64,000 nucleotides of DNA from Prostheceraeus crozeri. Lineage: Eukaryota; Platyhelminthes; Polycladida; Euryleptidae. The DNA lies in NCBI GenBank assembly GCA_907163375.1, contig CAJQUW010007466.1, positions 300,998 to 364,997 on the forward strand, given 5' to 3'. The translations under genes and the position numbers were made by a program. Within the stretch, counting starts at the first letter, position 1. Each line of letters opens with the position of its first letter. Of the stretch, positions 12,378 to 23,640 are shown in pieces. The notes beneath the pieces were generated by a model. The model did not search any database. It saw only the letters and a program-made list of their open reading frames with translations, and was not told where the DNA came from.

Positions 12378-13594
12378 GTCATAGACTCTACTCTATGAGA
12401 TATTGTCACTCGATCAGTGACCCGTTGAGATCATGGATTGTTGAAGATATTCGATATCATAGAACGAATCATTTTGTTTTTAACCCATTCGGTACTGAAA
12501 GGAATTTGAGTGTCATCGTACACTGTATGACCTGAAAAAATCCGAAAATTTTGAAGTTTGAACTAGTGATTTAAATGTTTATTTTCTATTAGTTGATATC
12601 TTAAGAAGAAATAATCTGACAATTTTCATCATTCTAAGTCATTTCTCTTTGGTGAGTAGTGTATTCAAAATAAGTAGTACAAGCTTATATGTAATATTAT
12701 CTCGAAAATTCTATATTAAACCCGTTTAACCTTTACGAATTCAAAACTAATGAAAGTGTTGAACAAATGATATCAATTACAAGCAATTAACTCTGCAATT
12801 ACTGCTAAACAATGCACTACTAAACAACTTTCGACTAAGATTAATAAAGGCCTAACCGTTATAAGAAATTACTTTAAGGAATATTGTAACGCTATCTATA
12901 AAAATAGCGGAATTAACTGTTTTTGGAGTATAGTATCTTCGATCGAATTCCTAAATAAGATTCAAAACATCATTATACATAATGTGCAAGTTTTTGACTT
13001 CTCCACATTGTACACTAACTTGAATCATGACGATGTTATTCATCACATTTCTGACTTGCTAGATTTGGTGTTTAATGATTCGAATAGGAAATACTTATGC
13101 ATCGGTTATGAAAAATGTTTTTTAGCTAGTAAAAAGTATCAAGGCTATAGTGTTTTTACTAAAGATAACTTTAAGGATGCTATTAAATTCATTATTCATG
13201 AAGTTTACGTCACTTTTGGTGGACAGGTTTTTCGACAGATAAAAGGTATACCGATGGGAGGTAATTGTAGCCCTTTGCTAGGAGACATTTTTCTTTTACA
13301 CTGCGAATATATTTTCATGTCTAATCTTATGAAAAGTAAAAAAGTATGGTCTAGCTAAACTTCTATCGAATACCTCTAGATATATAGACGATCTGTGTAT
13401 TATTAATTATAAACATTTCGCTTCTTTAATTCCTAAAATTTATCCACCAAGTCTGGAGGCAAGTAAAAGTGGAGATAATGATAACAACATTGAATATTTA
13501 GACATTAAAATGCAAATCACTAATACAGAAGCGGTTACCTCTGTATTTCATAAGGTTGACAACTTCAATTTTCCTGTTACGCTCTTAACATTTC
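12378..13594 (+). mobile_element. Penelope-like element, copy 2
   Basis: Near-identical twin of 9991-11207 at a constant offset of 2,387 bp. It begins at the same GTCATAGACTCTACT and ends at ACATTTC. It lies outside the hAT element. Penelope-like elements are known for partial tandem arrangements of their copies. That, or a recent duplication, would explain the pair. Confidence 0.8.
12802..13358 (+). pseudogene. Penelope-like reverse transcriptase fragment, copy 2
   Basis: Same reading frame and translation as copy 1, with FDFSTLYTNL, FRQIKGIPMGG and a displaced RYIDDL box. It shares the same frame interruption after residue SS. Both copies therefore descend from one already defective source, or one was copied from the other. 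Confidence 0.82.
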
Positions 13595-13963
13595 TGAACG
13601 TACAGGAATTAAGGGGCCGAAACGTGAATCTTGCTCAAGTTCCTGCTGATGACCTCTATTGCTTTTGTCCTCATCAACTTTATCACAGCATATATCAATT
13701 ATCTGTTTTAGTTGCACTTCATGTAACCTGTGGGAAAGCCAGATCGGTCCTTTGGAGGGATCAAATTCTTTACTTTTCATTATCTTCAGCTTCATCTTCT
13801 CACTTCGATTGAAGCATTTGCGTAACACCACACGTGGTTGACCAGCTATCCGCATTAGAAATGCCAGGTCTGTTTGTAATTGTATTTGACTGATAGCAGA
13901 TTGGGATTTAGATAAGTTACAAAGTTTGAAGTATTTAAGCAGACACACAAGTGTCATACTCAT
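13577..13963 (-). CDS. Unrecognised 128-residue reading frame
   Basis: The minus strand is open for 128 codons in a stretch more GC-rich than its surroundings. The product would be basic and mixed-charge, with SKEFDPSKGPIWLSHRL in the middle, no membrane segment and no recognised domain. It overlaps the end of Penelope copy 2 by about 18 bases and lies just downstream of a piggyBac relic on the same strand. It could be an exon of a host gene, a passenger of a transposon or a chance frame. No start or splice context decides between these. Confidence 0.2.
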   Translation of the reverse strand: MSMTLVCLLKYFKLCNLSKSQSAISQIQLQTDLAFLMRIAGQPRVVLRKCFNRSEKMKLKIMKSKEFDPSKGPIWLSHRLHEVQLKQIIDICCDKVDEDKSNRGHQQELEQDSRFGPLIPVRSEMLRA

Positions 13964-14177
13964 TGTTTCTTACAATCACTCCTTTTTACACTCCTAATAC
14001 TCCTAATGTCATAAGTAAGTTGTTAGATTTATAATTTTGTTTAAAACGCAGTAGTAAGTTATATTTTTTCTCTCAGTTTTTAGTTAGGCCTGTAGTATTA
14101 TTATTTTTCTTTATGATCTACCGGAGGTTAGCCTCAACCAATTTAATAATCTATAGAACTTTCAAATGTCACATCAT

Positions 14178-15420
14178 TCATGAATGATGAGAGGTGAAGC
14201 ATTGTCCTAAGTACACAGCCGGCTTATCCGCGCAGCCATCACACTGATACCGACTTTCCTTTCGGATCCCTTCTGCTGCGCAAACACGGCACCGCTTTGT
14301 TGGATGCAGTTTCTTTTCGGTTGGCAGAATACGAACATGTACATGGTTCGTTTTAAGATGAGTGGGGTCTGATTTGCTTCGTCTGCGAGGTTTTTGCGAT
14401 CCCGACTGCATTCCGGTCAAATATATCACGGCTGATTTCATGACATTGAGATACGATTCTTGTGCATTCTTTTCTGTTCTATAAATGACCCACGCATTGA
14501 AGACCAGACGCATAATACAATTTACTCCAACTTTCTTAAACCATGAATGAGATTTCCTGACGCAGTTGATTAAGGAAGTAACTTGGTCAACAAGGTCAAC
14601 ACCTCCCATTTCATGGTTATAATTGTCAATTGCAGTCGGTTTCTCCAATTCAGTTCGCACGTTTCCTCTCAATGTTCGAGTTTTCTTCACAAGCGGAGCA
14701 CCGTCGCAAGATGACAAAAAGTAGACATCCTTCTTATCGACGAATTTCATTGCGAGTGTTCGATCATTCTTCGCAAAAGCTGTGGAAACTGGACGCAATG
14801 GAAAACTTGAGAGTTTGCGTGGAATGCCTCTATTCACCGTGCCACGAACTCCAGTGTTTCTACTTTGTATATATTCCACAAGTCGAATGCTGTTGAACCA
14901 ATTATCCAGATTCACAATATAGCCTTTGTCTAACAAACCAGCCTTTGACAAAAGCAAAACAATTAACAACTTCTTCACTTTTTGAGAGATGTTCATTATT
15001 CGGCTCATCTGAATCGAAGAAAGTAGCACCACCGACGTAGAGAAAACATGTAATCATGTAACCATCTTTATCACAAAGGACGAAAAGCTTCATTCCAAAC
15101 CTCGCACGTTTGGTTCTTATGAACAACTTGATTGATAGACGTCCTTTGAATAATATGAGACTCTCGTCGACTGTTAGGGCTTGATCAGGTACATATTGCG
15201 AAGATATTTCTTCGATCAAAGATAGAAAGTCCCTCACCCGACTGTTCTTATCCTGTGGATCAGATGAATACGGATCACTGAAACGTAGATATTTCAGCAC
15301 AGCAATGTATCGATCCCTTGACAGACTACCTGTTTGTAGAAAGAAAGGCGTAGTCAATGAGTTCATCAGTTTGCCAATAAGAGCGAATTGAGGGTTTTTT
15401 TATAATCCCCATCAACAAAG
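14178..15420 (-). pseudogene. piggyBac transposase relic
   Basis: piggyBac transposases cut and paste DNA at TTAA using a DDD catalytic triad. On the minus strand the N-terminal catalytic side reads GSLSRDRYIAVLKYLRFSDP and then LTVDESLILFKGR (first Asp). After a frame change comes LDNWFNS (second Asp) and NTGVRGTV, then NHEMGGVDLVDQ (third Asp). The C-terminus has the cysteine-rich cross-brace finger CRVCAAEGIRKESRYQCDGC. The N-terminal exon-like stretch KKPSIRSYWQTDELI (about 15375-15415) is in yet another frame. At least two frameshifts, near 14900-15030 and 15345-15375, make it inactive. Flanking TIRs were not identified. Confidence 0.88.
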
Positions 15421-16070
15421 TCAGTCAGTGGCGGCTCGTGCAGTTCAGCTCAAGTGGGGCGCATTCCAAACTTCATTATTTAAGCTCATAAGCTTATGTG
15501 GGCTCAGTTGCACCTAGCTATACTGTACATACTACAATTACTATTACTTATACATGTAAGCCTAGACCTATATGAAAGTGTTTAATTAGGACATGGTAAA
15601 TGAATTGCTCCATTTGCTAACATGCGATCCCTTTATAATAAGGAATTATTTTTATAATAAGGACTCTCATTCAAGCAAAAATAGAAAATATGTTTGAATT
15701 CGCAACAGGTAACTGAAATAAAAAAGTCATTATTAAGTTCTTTCATTCAATTTAATTTCAAATTATTCAATTTTTTAAAGCTGAATCGGCTTTCATTTGA
15801 AATTCGGAAGGCTACAGACAAGGTTTTGTGAAACGTTAACGTGATTATTCGTAACCTAAGCGAGTCAATACTTCTTAATACGAATTTTTCCTTATATGAA
15901 GCGCTGAAATAAAGTCTTTCTTGAGAAAAATAATCTGATTGAATTTCAATTGAATCTACACGAGAGACATCAATGAATAGTGACCGAATGCGTTTCGACT
16001 GCAGTCTGCAATGCTTGCACATGTTTAATAAAATTGACGTAAGCTTGACTTCCCAACACGCGGTTAATGA
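15421..16070. other. No gene; possible hAT-type end at 15427
   Basis: CAGTGGCGGCTCGTG at about 15427 resembles the start of hAT-type inverted repeats, but no matching opposite end was found. The rest is AT-rich with no supported gene. Confidence 0.3.
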
Positions 16071-16074
16071 TCAT

Positions 16075-16410
16075 TTCCAAAAGAGCCAAAAATGATCCAA
16101 AAAAGCCAAAATCATAAAAGAGCCAAAAAAGCCACAGAAATAAGCCGATTACCCAAAAAGACAAACTTAGGCTCAGCACACCAGTCTACATCCACACTAT
16201 CAGTTTCATTACCATAGCTATCGATGCCACTCCTCTACAGCAATTCAAATCCACAAAATCAGTCCACATTTCGATACTCAAATCCAAAAAAGCCAAAATA
16301 TTCTGCGCTACTGCACCGATTACCCAAAAAAGCCAAACTTACATCCACACTATCAGTTTCATTACCATAGCTCCCGATCGATGCTACTCCTCCACAGTAA
16401 TTCAAACAGG
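16075..16410. repeat. Imperfect tandem repeats rich in AGCCAAAAAAGCC
   Basis: Two diverged units of about 110 bp, near 16147-16260 and 16318-16410, share GATTACCCAAAAA, ACATCCACACTATCAGTTTC and ATTACCATAGCT. Shorter AAAGCCAAAAAA tracts precede each unit. No coding potential. Confidence 0.7.
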
Positions 16411-17152
16411 GTGAGATTTGAGAAATTTGTATGAATTTCCAAATTTATTTATTTACTGAACCTAGTGAATTTTCGTTCCTTCTCTTCTATTCGGCAGAAT
16501 TAAGGACAGGAACAATAAATGATGTCTGTAATACTACTTACTTCAGGATGTGAGTGGCCATCATTTCTACTGTCTATGCATATAATATGAAATTCTATGA
16601 AGCCAGCAATTTGGAGATTTTGACTGTTCTGCTTTCATATTTTCGGAGGGAGAACCCATGTGGGAAAACCGAAGTAGGAGTAGGTTACTTGTCCTGTTCA
16701 AATACATTCTTTATTTTTCATGTCATAGTTGATGAACGTTAAAGAAAGCATATATGTCTCACAGATTCGAATTATTTCAGATGCTCTGCTAAATACTGAT
16801 ATAAATGCTTATTTTTAGTCTACAGAGTTTGCAGGAAAAGTATGGATTGATGCTTTACTGCTGAGTCTGCCTAATGTGCTGAGAAGAGAAAGCTTAGCTT
16901 TCATGTCATTAGTGGAAAAGCAATTCTACGATAACCAGAAAATGATGTGAAATCAGTAGCAAATGCGTTGTGAATGCTAAGTAATAGGCTAACTGCTGTG
17001 TATGCCCATGTAAGCTAATAAGTTAGTAAAGAATCAAGTTGCCCACTCTAGTTCGTCACTGGCGGTCATAAATTATCCGAAGTGAAATTTACAAAAAGAG
17101 GTCCATTAGAAAGCAGTTTTCTTCCTCTAAACATTCTATAGAGCAGAGGTTC
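16411..17152. other. No gene seen
   Basis: About 740 bp of AT-rich sequence with one short unsupported frame (16554-16742). Confidence 0.5.
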
Positions 17153-17250
17153 CCAAACTCCGAACCACGGTCCGGATCCGGACCGTGGCATTATCTTCAC
17201 GGACTACAATGATCCCGAGATGTACACGCTACTCCTTGTAGTTTATTTGT
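17153..17250. mobile_element. hAT-like end with a 24-bp palindrome
   Basis: CAGAGGTTCCCAAACT at about 17154 is a very common start of hAT-family inverted repeats. It is followed by a perfect 24-bp palindrome (17165-17188, centred on GGATCC). The opposite end of the element was not found, so this may be a solo relic. Confidence 0.4.
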
Positions 17251-17514
17251 TTATTAATCAGGCTTAATCTGTCCTTTTGAGTCACTGACCACATTTGAAC
17301 TAGACTTGTGAAGTATATTTATGTGAAAGCAAAGACAGTGTCTCGCATCCATACTTTCCTGATGAATCTTTTTTTGAAGAATATTTCATAGCTTCTCTTA
17401 TTTCAGTGCTTTTCCAAGTCATAATGTTGAAACTGTGGTATGTGATTTTCAAATCGGAATGCAAATACCGCGACTTTTGTGACGTCTGGTAAAAGATCGA
17501 TATTGTATAGGTTT

Positions 17515-17715
17515 TGCGACCCAAATGTGAAATTTGCAAATCCAAATACGACATAGCAAAAGCAAATATCTTTATTCCAAACACAATGTAACTATTCCAA
17601 ACCAAACGTGACTATTCCAAACCAGATCTGACACTAATAATTCTAGCCCAAATACGACCATTCCAAACCAAATCTGACACCTATTATTCCAAACCAAATG
17701 CGACATCTGACATGT
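17515..17715. repeat. Minisatellite of TTCCAAACCAAATCTGAC-like units
   Basis: Five or more diverged copies of an 18-20 bp unit, for instance at 17592, 17611, 17660 and 17687, separated by TATTA/ACTA spacers. No coding function. Confidence 0.65.
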
Positions 17716-17800
17716 GATCTAACTGGAACTCTGGATCATAGCGATAGAAAATAAGTCGATGATTATAGAACAAACATGACATTTAAGAAGCAAATGTTGC

Positions 17801-18159
17801 ATGATTGAAGTGTCAGATGAAAAGATGTCGTACTCACGTATATCTACTGCCGATAAAGAGCGCCTCATAGCTGCATATCAAAATGGCAATGACTACCAAG
17901 AGCTAGCGCGAGCCATGCGGTATTGGCAGAACAACTGCGTATTCTATCGTACGGCGGTTCCTCGATTCCGGAGAAGTTACAAGGCCCCGTGGAGGATTCC
18001 GGGGAAGAAAAATGACCGAAGAAATGATTGACACAGCATGCTCGATTGTTGAGGAGAACAATGCTCTGACTCTTCTGCAAATCAACGCGGAGCTGCGTCA
18101 CCGACTACCAAGTGCCCCCCAAGTGACAATAACGACCATATTATGCAGTGCTTTGAGGG
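17801..18159 (+). pseudogene. Tc1/IS630-type transposase N-terminal fragment
   Basis: The start reads RISTADKERLIAAYQNG and NDYQELARAM, the first helix-turn-helix of a family of Tc1/IS630-like transposases. In another frame the text continues with GRKMTEEMIDTACSIVEE and TLLQINAELRHRLPSAPQV, the second helix-turn-helix. The change of frame lies around 17920-18000. The sequence then meets a good splice donor (GTAAGTTAG at about 18160) and a possible acceptor (CTCCTGCAG at 18240), so an intron is possible. No DDE catalytic region follows. It is a relic, or the 5' part of a dead copy. Confidence 0.6.
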
Positions 18160-18240
18160 TAAGTTAGCATTATATTATACACTGTATGATAACAATTAGA
18201 ACTGTGTGACTGTTTTTCAATCATTGACTTTCTCCTGCAG

Positions 18241-19700
18241 GGATCATTGTATTGCAGGGTAACACTAGACAAGGAATTCTAGATAGCAGCACATGGAATG
18301 GACACTCGGTTTCCCTAATTTCCACTGACGGCTGACATGCAGGTTGCAACCGCGTACACCTTGTCAGCAGCGTCACTTTTGATTAGAAGATGATTGCAAT
18401 TAGATGATGAGTGTGTCATTAATTGGAACAATATCGAAATCTATTGAATTGAAATATAAAGTTCATTTTGTACTATATGTACATCATAGCAAATATTATG
18501 AAATAATTGAAATAGTTCCTTCATCAGCTTAAAATGAAAACTGAAAACAATAAGAAAATCGATTTATTATCGTCCAGAAAATTTTGAGCTCTTCGATATC
18601 TGAGCCTTACTACAATTTTGTGAAATGCGCTGTACGTAATTTTTCACAAAACAGTTGTACAATCGCATTCGCACACACATTTCAGCAATCAAATCATGTC
18701 CATTGGAACACATTGTCAAACCAATGACATTCAAATTATCTTCCAGAAAGATCATTTTAGAAACTTTACAAAATATAAGGCGGCTTTCTGACACCGAAAA
18801 CAATTTATTCGACAGAGCTTTGGAAGACATAACTTCTTTAAAAATTTTCCAACAACAAACACCTAACGAAATGATATGGTCTAAGGGAGAAAACAAACCA
18901 CCTCGATCAATGGATTTTAAAAGTCAAAAGAATTCCACTGAGAAGTTCTACTTGAGCGCTGGGATAAAGGAGTGGTACCTTCCCTAGAAAGCAAGATACA
19001 GCTATGAGGGGAGAAATTCTCTCCCCTTCCTGATCTCCCAAACCAATTCTGCCGAACCACACATCAATCGAAAAGGCATTGAAGGGGGATTCAGAAAAAC
19101 AGCATCAGTTTTATTTCTAAAGTCATCCCTGGGCGGGGATGAAGGTCGAAGGTAAAAAAGCGTCAGTTTTTAACATATGCTGTTTATAGCGTCAATTTCC
19201 ATTAGATCACTATTTGAAATGGAAAATGACAACAAAAACTGATAAACCATGCACTATCGCAAGATCTGATTAAGATGGTTAATAAAACGATGATTATTAA
19301 TCGCTCTGAGATTGCATAAATGTATTAGATGAGGTGAAAAGTCAAATAATTGAAGGTTTAGTTCAAATCAAATATCACTAAGATCGCACATTTTAATTTC
19401 TAGTTTCTGCAGGTAAAATAAATAATCCAATTCGGTGACTTTTATCGAGACTGAGGCTAAAAGCAACATGATTCTGAAAAATTCAATAATTGATCATCAG
19501 ATGCAGAAATAAAAGTAAAAAATTAAAATTAAAAAATGTTTTTAAATTTCAAACAAGCACACATAATAAGCAGATAATTTCAAATTCAAAGATTTTGCAT
19601 TTGTAAATATCTCTATATGGATAGGAAGGCTCCTTTATGTCAATTCAACTTATTTCGGTTAATGATTTTTTACTATAGAGCCAAAACAAACAACATCACG
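18241..19700. other. No supported gene; one 110-codon open frame
   Basis: An open frame at 18655-18987 (+) faces a similarly long frame on the other strand. Neither shows a domain, signal or repeat pattern, so both may be chance. The remainder is AT-rich. Confidence 0.35.
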
Positions 19701-19711
19701 ACAAAAAAGAA

Positions 19712-20075
19712 CACATCGATCGAGCCACAACTCCTGCGCATCTTTGCGGAAAACGCAATAGAGCCAAACTTAAGCTCTACAGTACCTCACTAACCTTCAA
19801 GTAAAGTTTCATCAAAATCCATGCAATGCTCTGTACAACATAGCATTCACAAGTTCGCAAATATGGCCTATTCAGCGACATTTCAACTTTTCAAACACAC
19901 ATCGAGCCGTAAAACTTCTGTGCATCTTTGCGGAAAACGCAATGGAGCGAAACTTAGGCTCTACAGTACCTCACTCACCTTCAAGTGACATTTCAACTTT
20001 TCAAACACACATTGCGTTTTTTGCAAAGATGCGCAGAAGTTGTGGCTCGATGTGTGTTTCAAACACACATTACAT
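19712..20075. repeat. Direct and inverted copies of one 60-100 bp unit
   Basis: Unit copies at about 19712-19800 and 19897-19985 share CATCTTTGCGGAAAACGCAAT and CTCTACAGTACCTCACT in direct orientation. A third, inverted copy lies at about 20008-20065 (TTTTTTGCAAAGATGCGCAGAAG). A TTTCAACTTTTCAAACACACAT motif also recurs (19883 and 19986). Copies 2 and 3 face each other and could form a hairpin. Confidence 0.7.
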
Positions 20076-23000
20076 TGTTACTTCAAGGTCGGAGCGCAAT
20101 TTTTTTTCTTGCTCTCGGGAGCTCACATGCCCACAAAAGGAAGTACGCCAGATTGTTTGGATGACAGCTGTGTAAATGCCTGTATTTAACTCAAATTTCT
20201 TCAATTCGATTTTGGACTAAGCTCAATTGATTTCGGCTAGTTGACGGATAAACGATTGATTTCATAAATTTCACTTTAAAAAGTTGGCAACTATCGAAAT
20301 GTAAAAAAAATCAGACATCAGAATTTAATCTAACAAAACTCTTGTTTTGTTGATGTTTCACTTCCAACCATGTATTCAATGAGTTTCATGGAATGATCGA
20401 TCCCCAACACAAAACACGAACGAAAAATTAATCTTTTTGAAGTTTCCTTTACTGAGAATCTTAACAAGCAATCCATAACAAAAACTGTAATTGTAGTTTT
20501 CAAAAGACAACAAAATATGAAAAGTGCGTAAACAACCACTGATAAGAAACTGAATGTACAATAGAGAAAGATTTATTTACATATTTGAAGATTCAATTAA
20601 AGGAGTTAGTTGCAAATGTGAAAATGTTTTTGTAACCTGTAATATATTGACAGACGATGGGCACAATAAATGTTTCAGAATGTAATAACAAAGGAAGATA
20701 AGTATTCTGAGGATGTCGTTAGTACAACCAGACAACTAGAAAGGAAAAATACCTCTTCGTATACACTGACACATATAATAAGTAAAATACAGTCATCTTT
20801 CTTTCTTGCTTAATTTTTTTCTATCAAAGTCAATATTTTGCTTCAAAAATGGCACATTCCTCCTTCAATATGACAATCATGAGTAATCTGCTATCTTTGT
20901 CATTGGCAAAACATTGAAATATCGAAATTATGAACTTTCTATGGCATTGAAAAATGCAAACATGAACACTAATGAAATTTCTTCTTTTTAGACAAGGAAA
21001 CATGAATTTTGTTCTAAACAAGAAAGATCGCCAGAGATGTTTATGTACACAGTAACTTTATATCAAATAATTATAAAACTCCAGGAACGTGACAAATCAT
21101 TCATGCTGTTTGTCTTTGAAGATGAATACTTATGTCGTAGACACTGTCGCCGTGTTCTCGCTTCAATTCTGACACCGATGAATAGCACTTCGTATACGAT
21201 GCTTCGAAATCACTCCATCAATAAAGCTGATACTGGCATTTTCGTCCTCCATTTTCGCACGAAGTAAAATACACTGTAAAAGCAAGGATACATAACGTTA
21301 ATTCATGCCATCAAAGTCGTTCAATATTCACTTCATTTGCCCACACTGCTATTCATTGCATTACTAACATGAACTGAAATGAATTGTTTTAAATAACAGC
21401 CAACAGATGTTTCATCGTCTGAAATGAATTGCCTAAATAAACGATCAAAAGAAACTTTGTCTCTCTTTTTCTAAATGGAATATAAGACTTGCTTGCAGTC
21501 AATAAAGAGACCGACAGCAATAAATTATTGTCGCTACCTACTTTTCAAATCTCAACTTGAAATGTGAGTGGTAAGGGGATAGATGGTATCCGCCGAAATG
21601 CGTGAGCCTGTGTGCAGAGAGGGGTGGCATACTAATCAAGAATGTGTGCGCAATCTTTGAATTCTATCATAAAGGGTAATAATGCCGAAGCTTGCTGTAA
21701 TGAAAGGAAGCTAGCCTAACTTATTTCAATGAAAAGGAACCTCCTCAAAAGATCAAACTTATGACGCAAAAGTGGATGAGAATGACTAACAGTTGCTTTA
21801 CACATTGAAATCCCATGATGAATTACGTAATTAGTTAAGCTGATCTTACTTTCTTCATCTCTTCCTATTAACATCTAAATTATAGATCACGAGTTCACGA
21901 CATTAAGTCAGCTTCATCCGAATCACTACGTTTGAATGTTAAGTTCCAACTTCGGTAAGATCGGAAGAGAGGAATAATTAAAATACCATGTACACGAATG
22001 AATGAGGTTCTACAAAAGCGCTCAGGAGAATGAAGGGTATCCGAAAAAGTCGACATTTTGCGAACACACTTATGCCGTCACAAAACTCTTTACTTTGCAT
22101 TACCGATTCACCGAATTTTCTCCCTTAAATAAAAACAAAGATATCAAGGCTTATCAAATGGGCAGCATCTAAGGATAAGTTCAGGTTTGTACCGCATATG
22201 CAAGCGGGTCGGACCGTGTGTTTGATCTGTTTTACAAAGCAGGCCTGTTTGTTGACATAAAAAAATTTCGAAAGAGTTCAATTTAATCCAATTTCAAGAT
22301 TCGAAATAATTCTCATACGATGATGAAAGTCATCCCAGTAGCCATTTGGCTCCAGCATCCATGGAGCCATTCATAATAAAATCGCTCCATAGAATCAGCA
22401 AAACTAAATTGGTCTATAAAGTGTGTTCATAATTGAGTAACTAATGGTGTTGCCACACACCTTTCAAGCCTAACTTGTCCATTTGACGAACATTTTCATG
22501 CAGGTCATATGGTCAGCTGGTTGATGATGAATGGATATGTTGACCTTGTCTATCAGAATCTCATCGCTCATTCTTTCTGTAGTATTAGCTGGCAGATATG
22601 AATGAGTTATTTCATAGTCCTATACTTGAACCAGTAGCTTTAATTTAAGGAACTCAATGGTGTGGATGCTATCGCATCAGACGACTTCGAGACATCCATG
22701 CTCTGTTGATCATAAAATACGTTGATGGCATTATCTCTATAAAAAGCAAGTGTGAAGAAAAAGCTGCACTGAAAATGTGAAATTCCCGGCCAATCAAATT
22801 TGTTCTATCGCATAAATAGTTGAGATGATCTGATTAAATGAAATATGCAACTAGACAGTCAGCAACTAGCAGACGAACGTGCTCTGGACGTAGTGCCTGC
22901 TTATGTGACAGGCATGTATTGTAGACCGGATATTCGTTTTTGTACCATAAAAATCAAGAAATAATAGTCACAAAATATCAGATCAACTTCCATTTCATTT

Positions 23001-23500
23001 CTTTTGAAGTATCAAAATCACGTTTTCATTTTATGAGTAATCTGAAATCTGTATTAAAGTCGTCTTCTACAAAATAATCAACCAATGACGCGTCACTTAA
23101 GAGCATTACCGGAACTTTTCATCCTCCCATTGATAGCAAAACTGTGTTTCGAGAAATACTATCCACCAATATTAAATGACATCGACTTCCTCTCAAATTA
23201 CTTGACAAAGTCAATTAGAAAGATTGATCACCACTGTGACACAACAATGTAGCTCTTCAATTTTGAGCGCGTCCTTCTCTTTACTTCTCTCCCATCACAT
23301 CCTTCCAGTACCCAAGCACGTCCGCTCCTCTTCGTAGCACTTCCTTCTCATTCACTTACTCAACCTCCTTCTCCCATAGTTTCCTGGCCCGTCCCTACGA
23401 GTGTGTCCCTCTCACTGTCCTTCCCGTCATAGTTTATCAAAAACTAATTGCTTTGCAATTAATAAGCTGAATACATAAAAACAAGCATATACATTGTACA
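20076..23500. other. Long stretch with no recognised gene
   Basis: About 3.4 kb of AT-rich sequence. Several open frames under 80 codons exist on both strands but none has recognisable motifs or splice context. A pyrimidine-rich stretch lies at about 23265-23430. Confidence 0.5.
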
Positions 23501-23640
23501 TGTATATTAATTGCAATTAATTGATTGATGTGATAGAATAATTTCAATTAATTGATTGATGTGATAGAATAATTTCAATTAATTGATTGGTGTCAGTCAA
23601 TAATTGCAATTACTTGATTGATTTGTAATGTGAAAGTATT
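23501..23640. repeat. Tandem repeat of CAATTAATTGATTGATGTGATAGAATAATT
   Basis: Three to four copies of a unit of about 34 bp. The first two copies are almost exact and the last are diverged. A related single motif recurs at about 24125-24175. Confidence 0.75.

Noticed and set aside
18567-18987. Facing 110-codon frames on both strands
   Set aside because: Such paired frames arise by chance in AT-poor patches, and neither has a recognisable feature.
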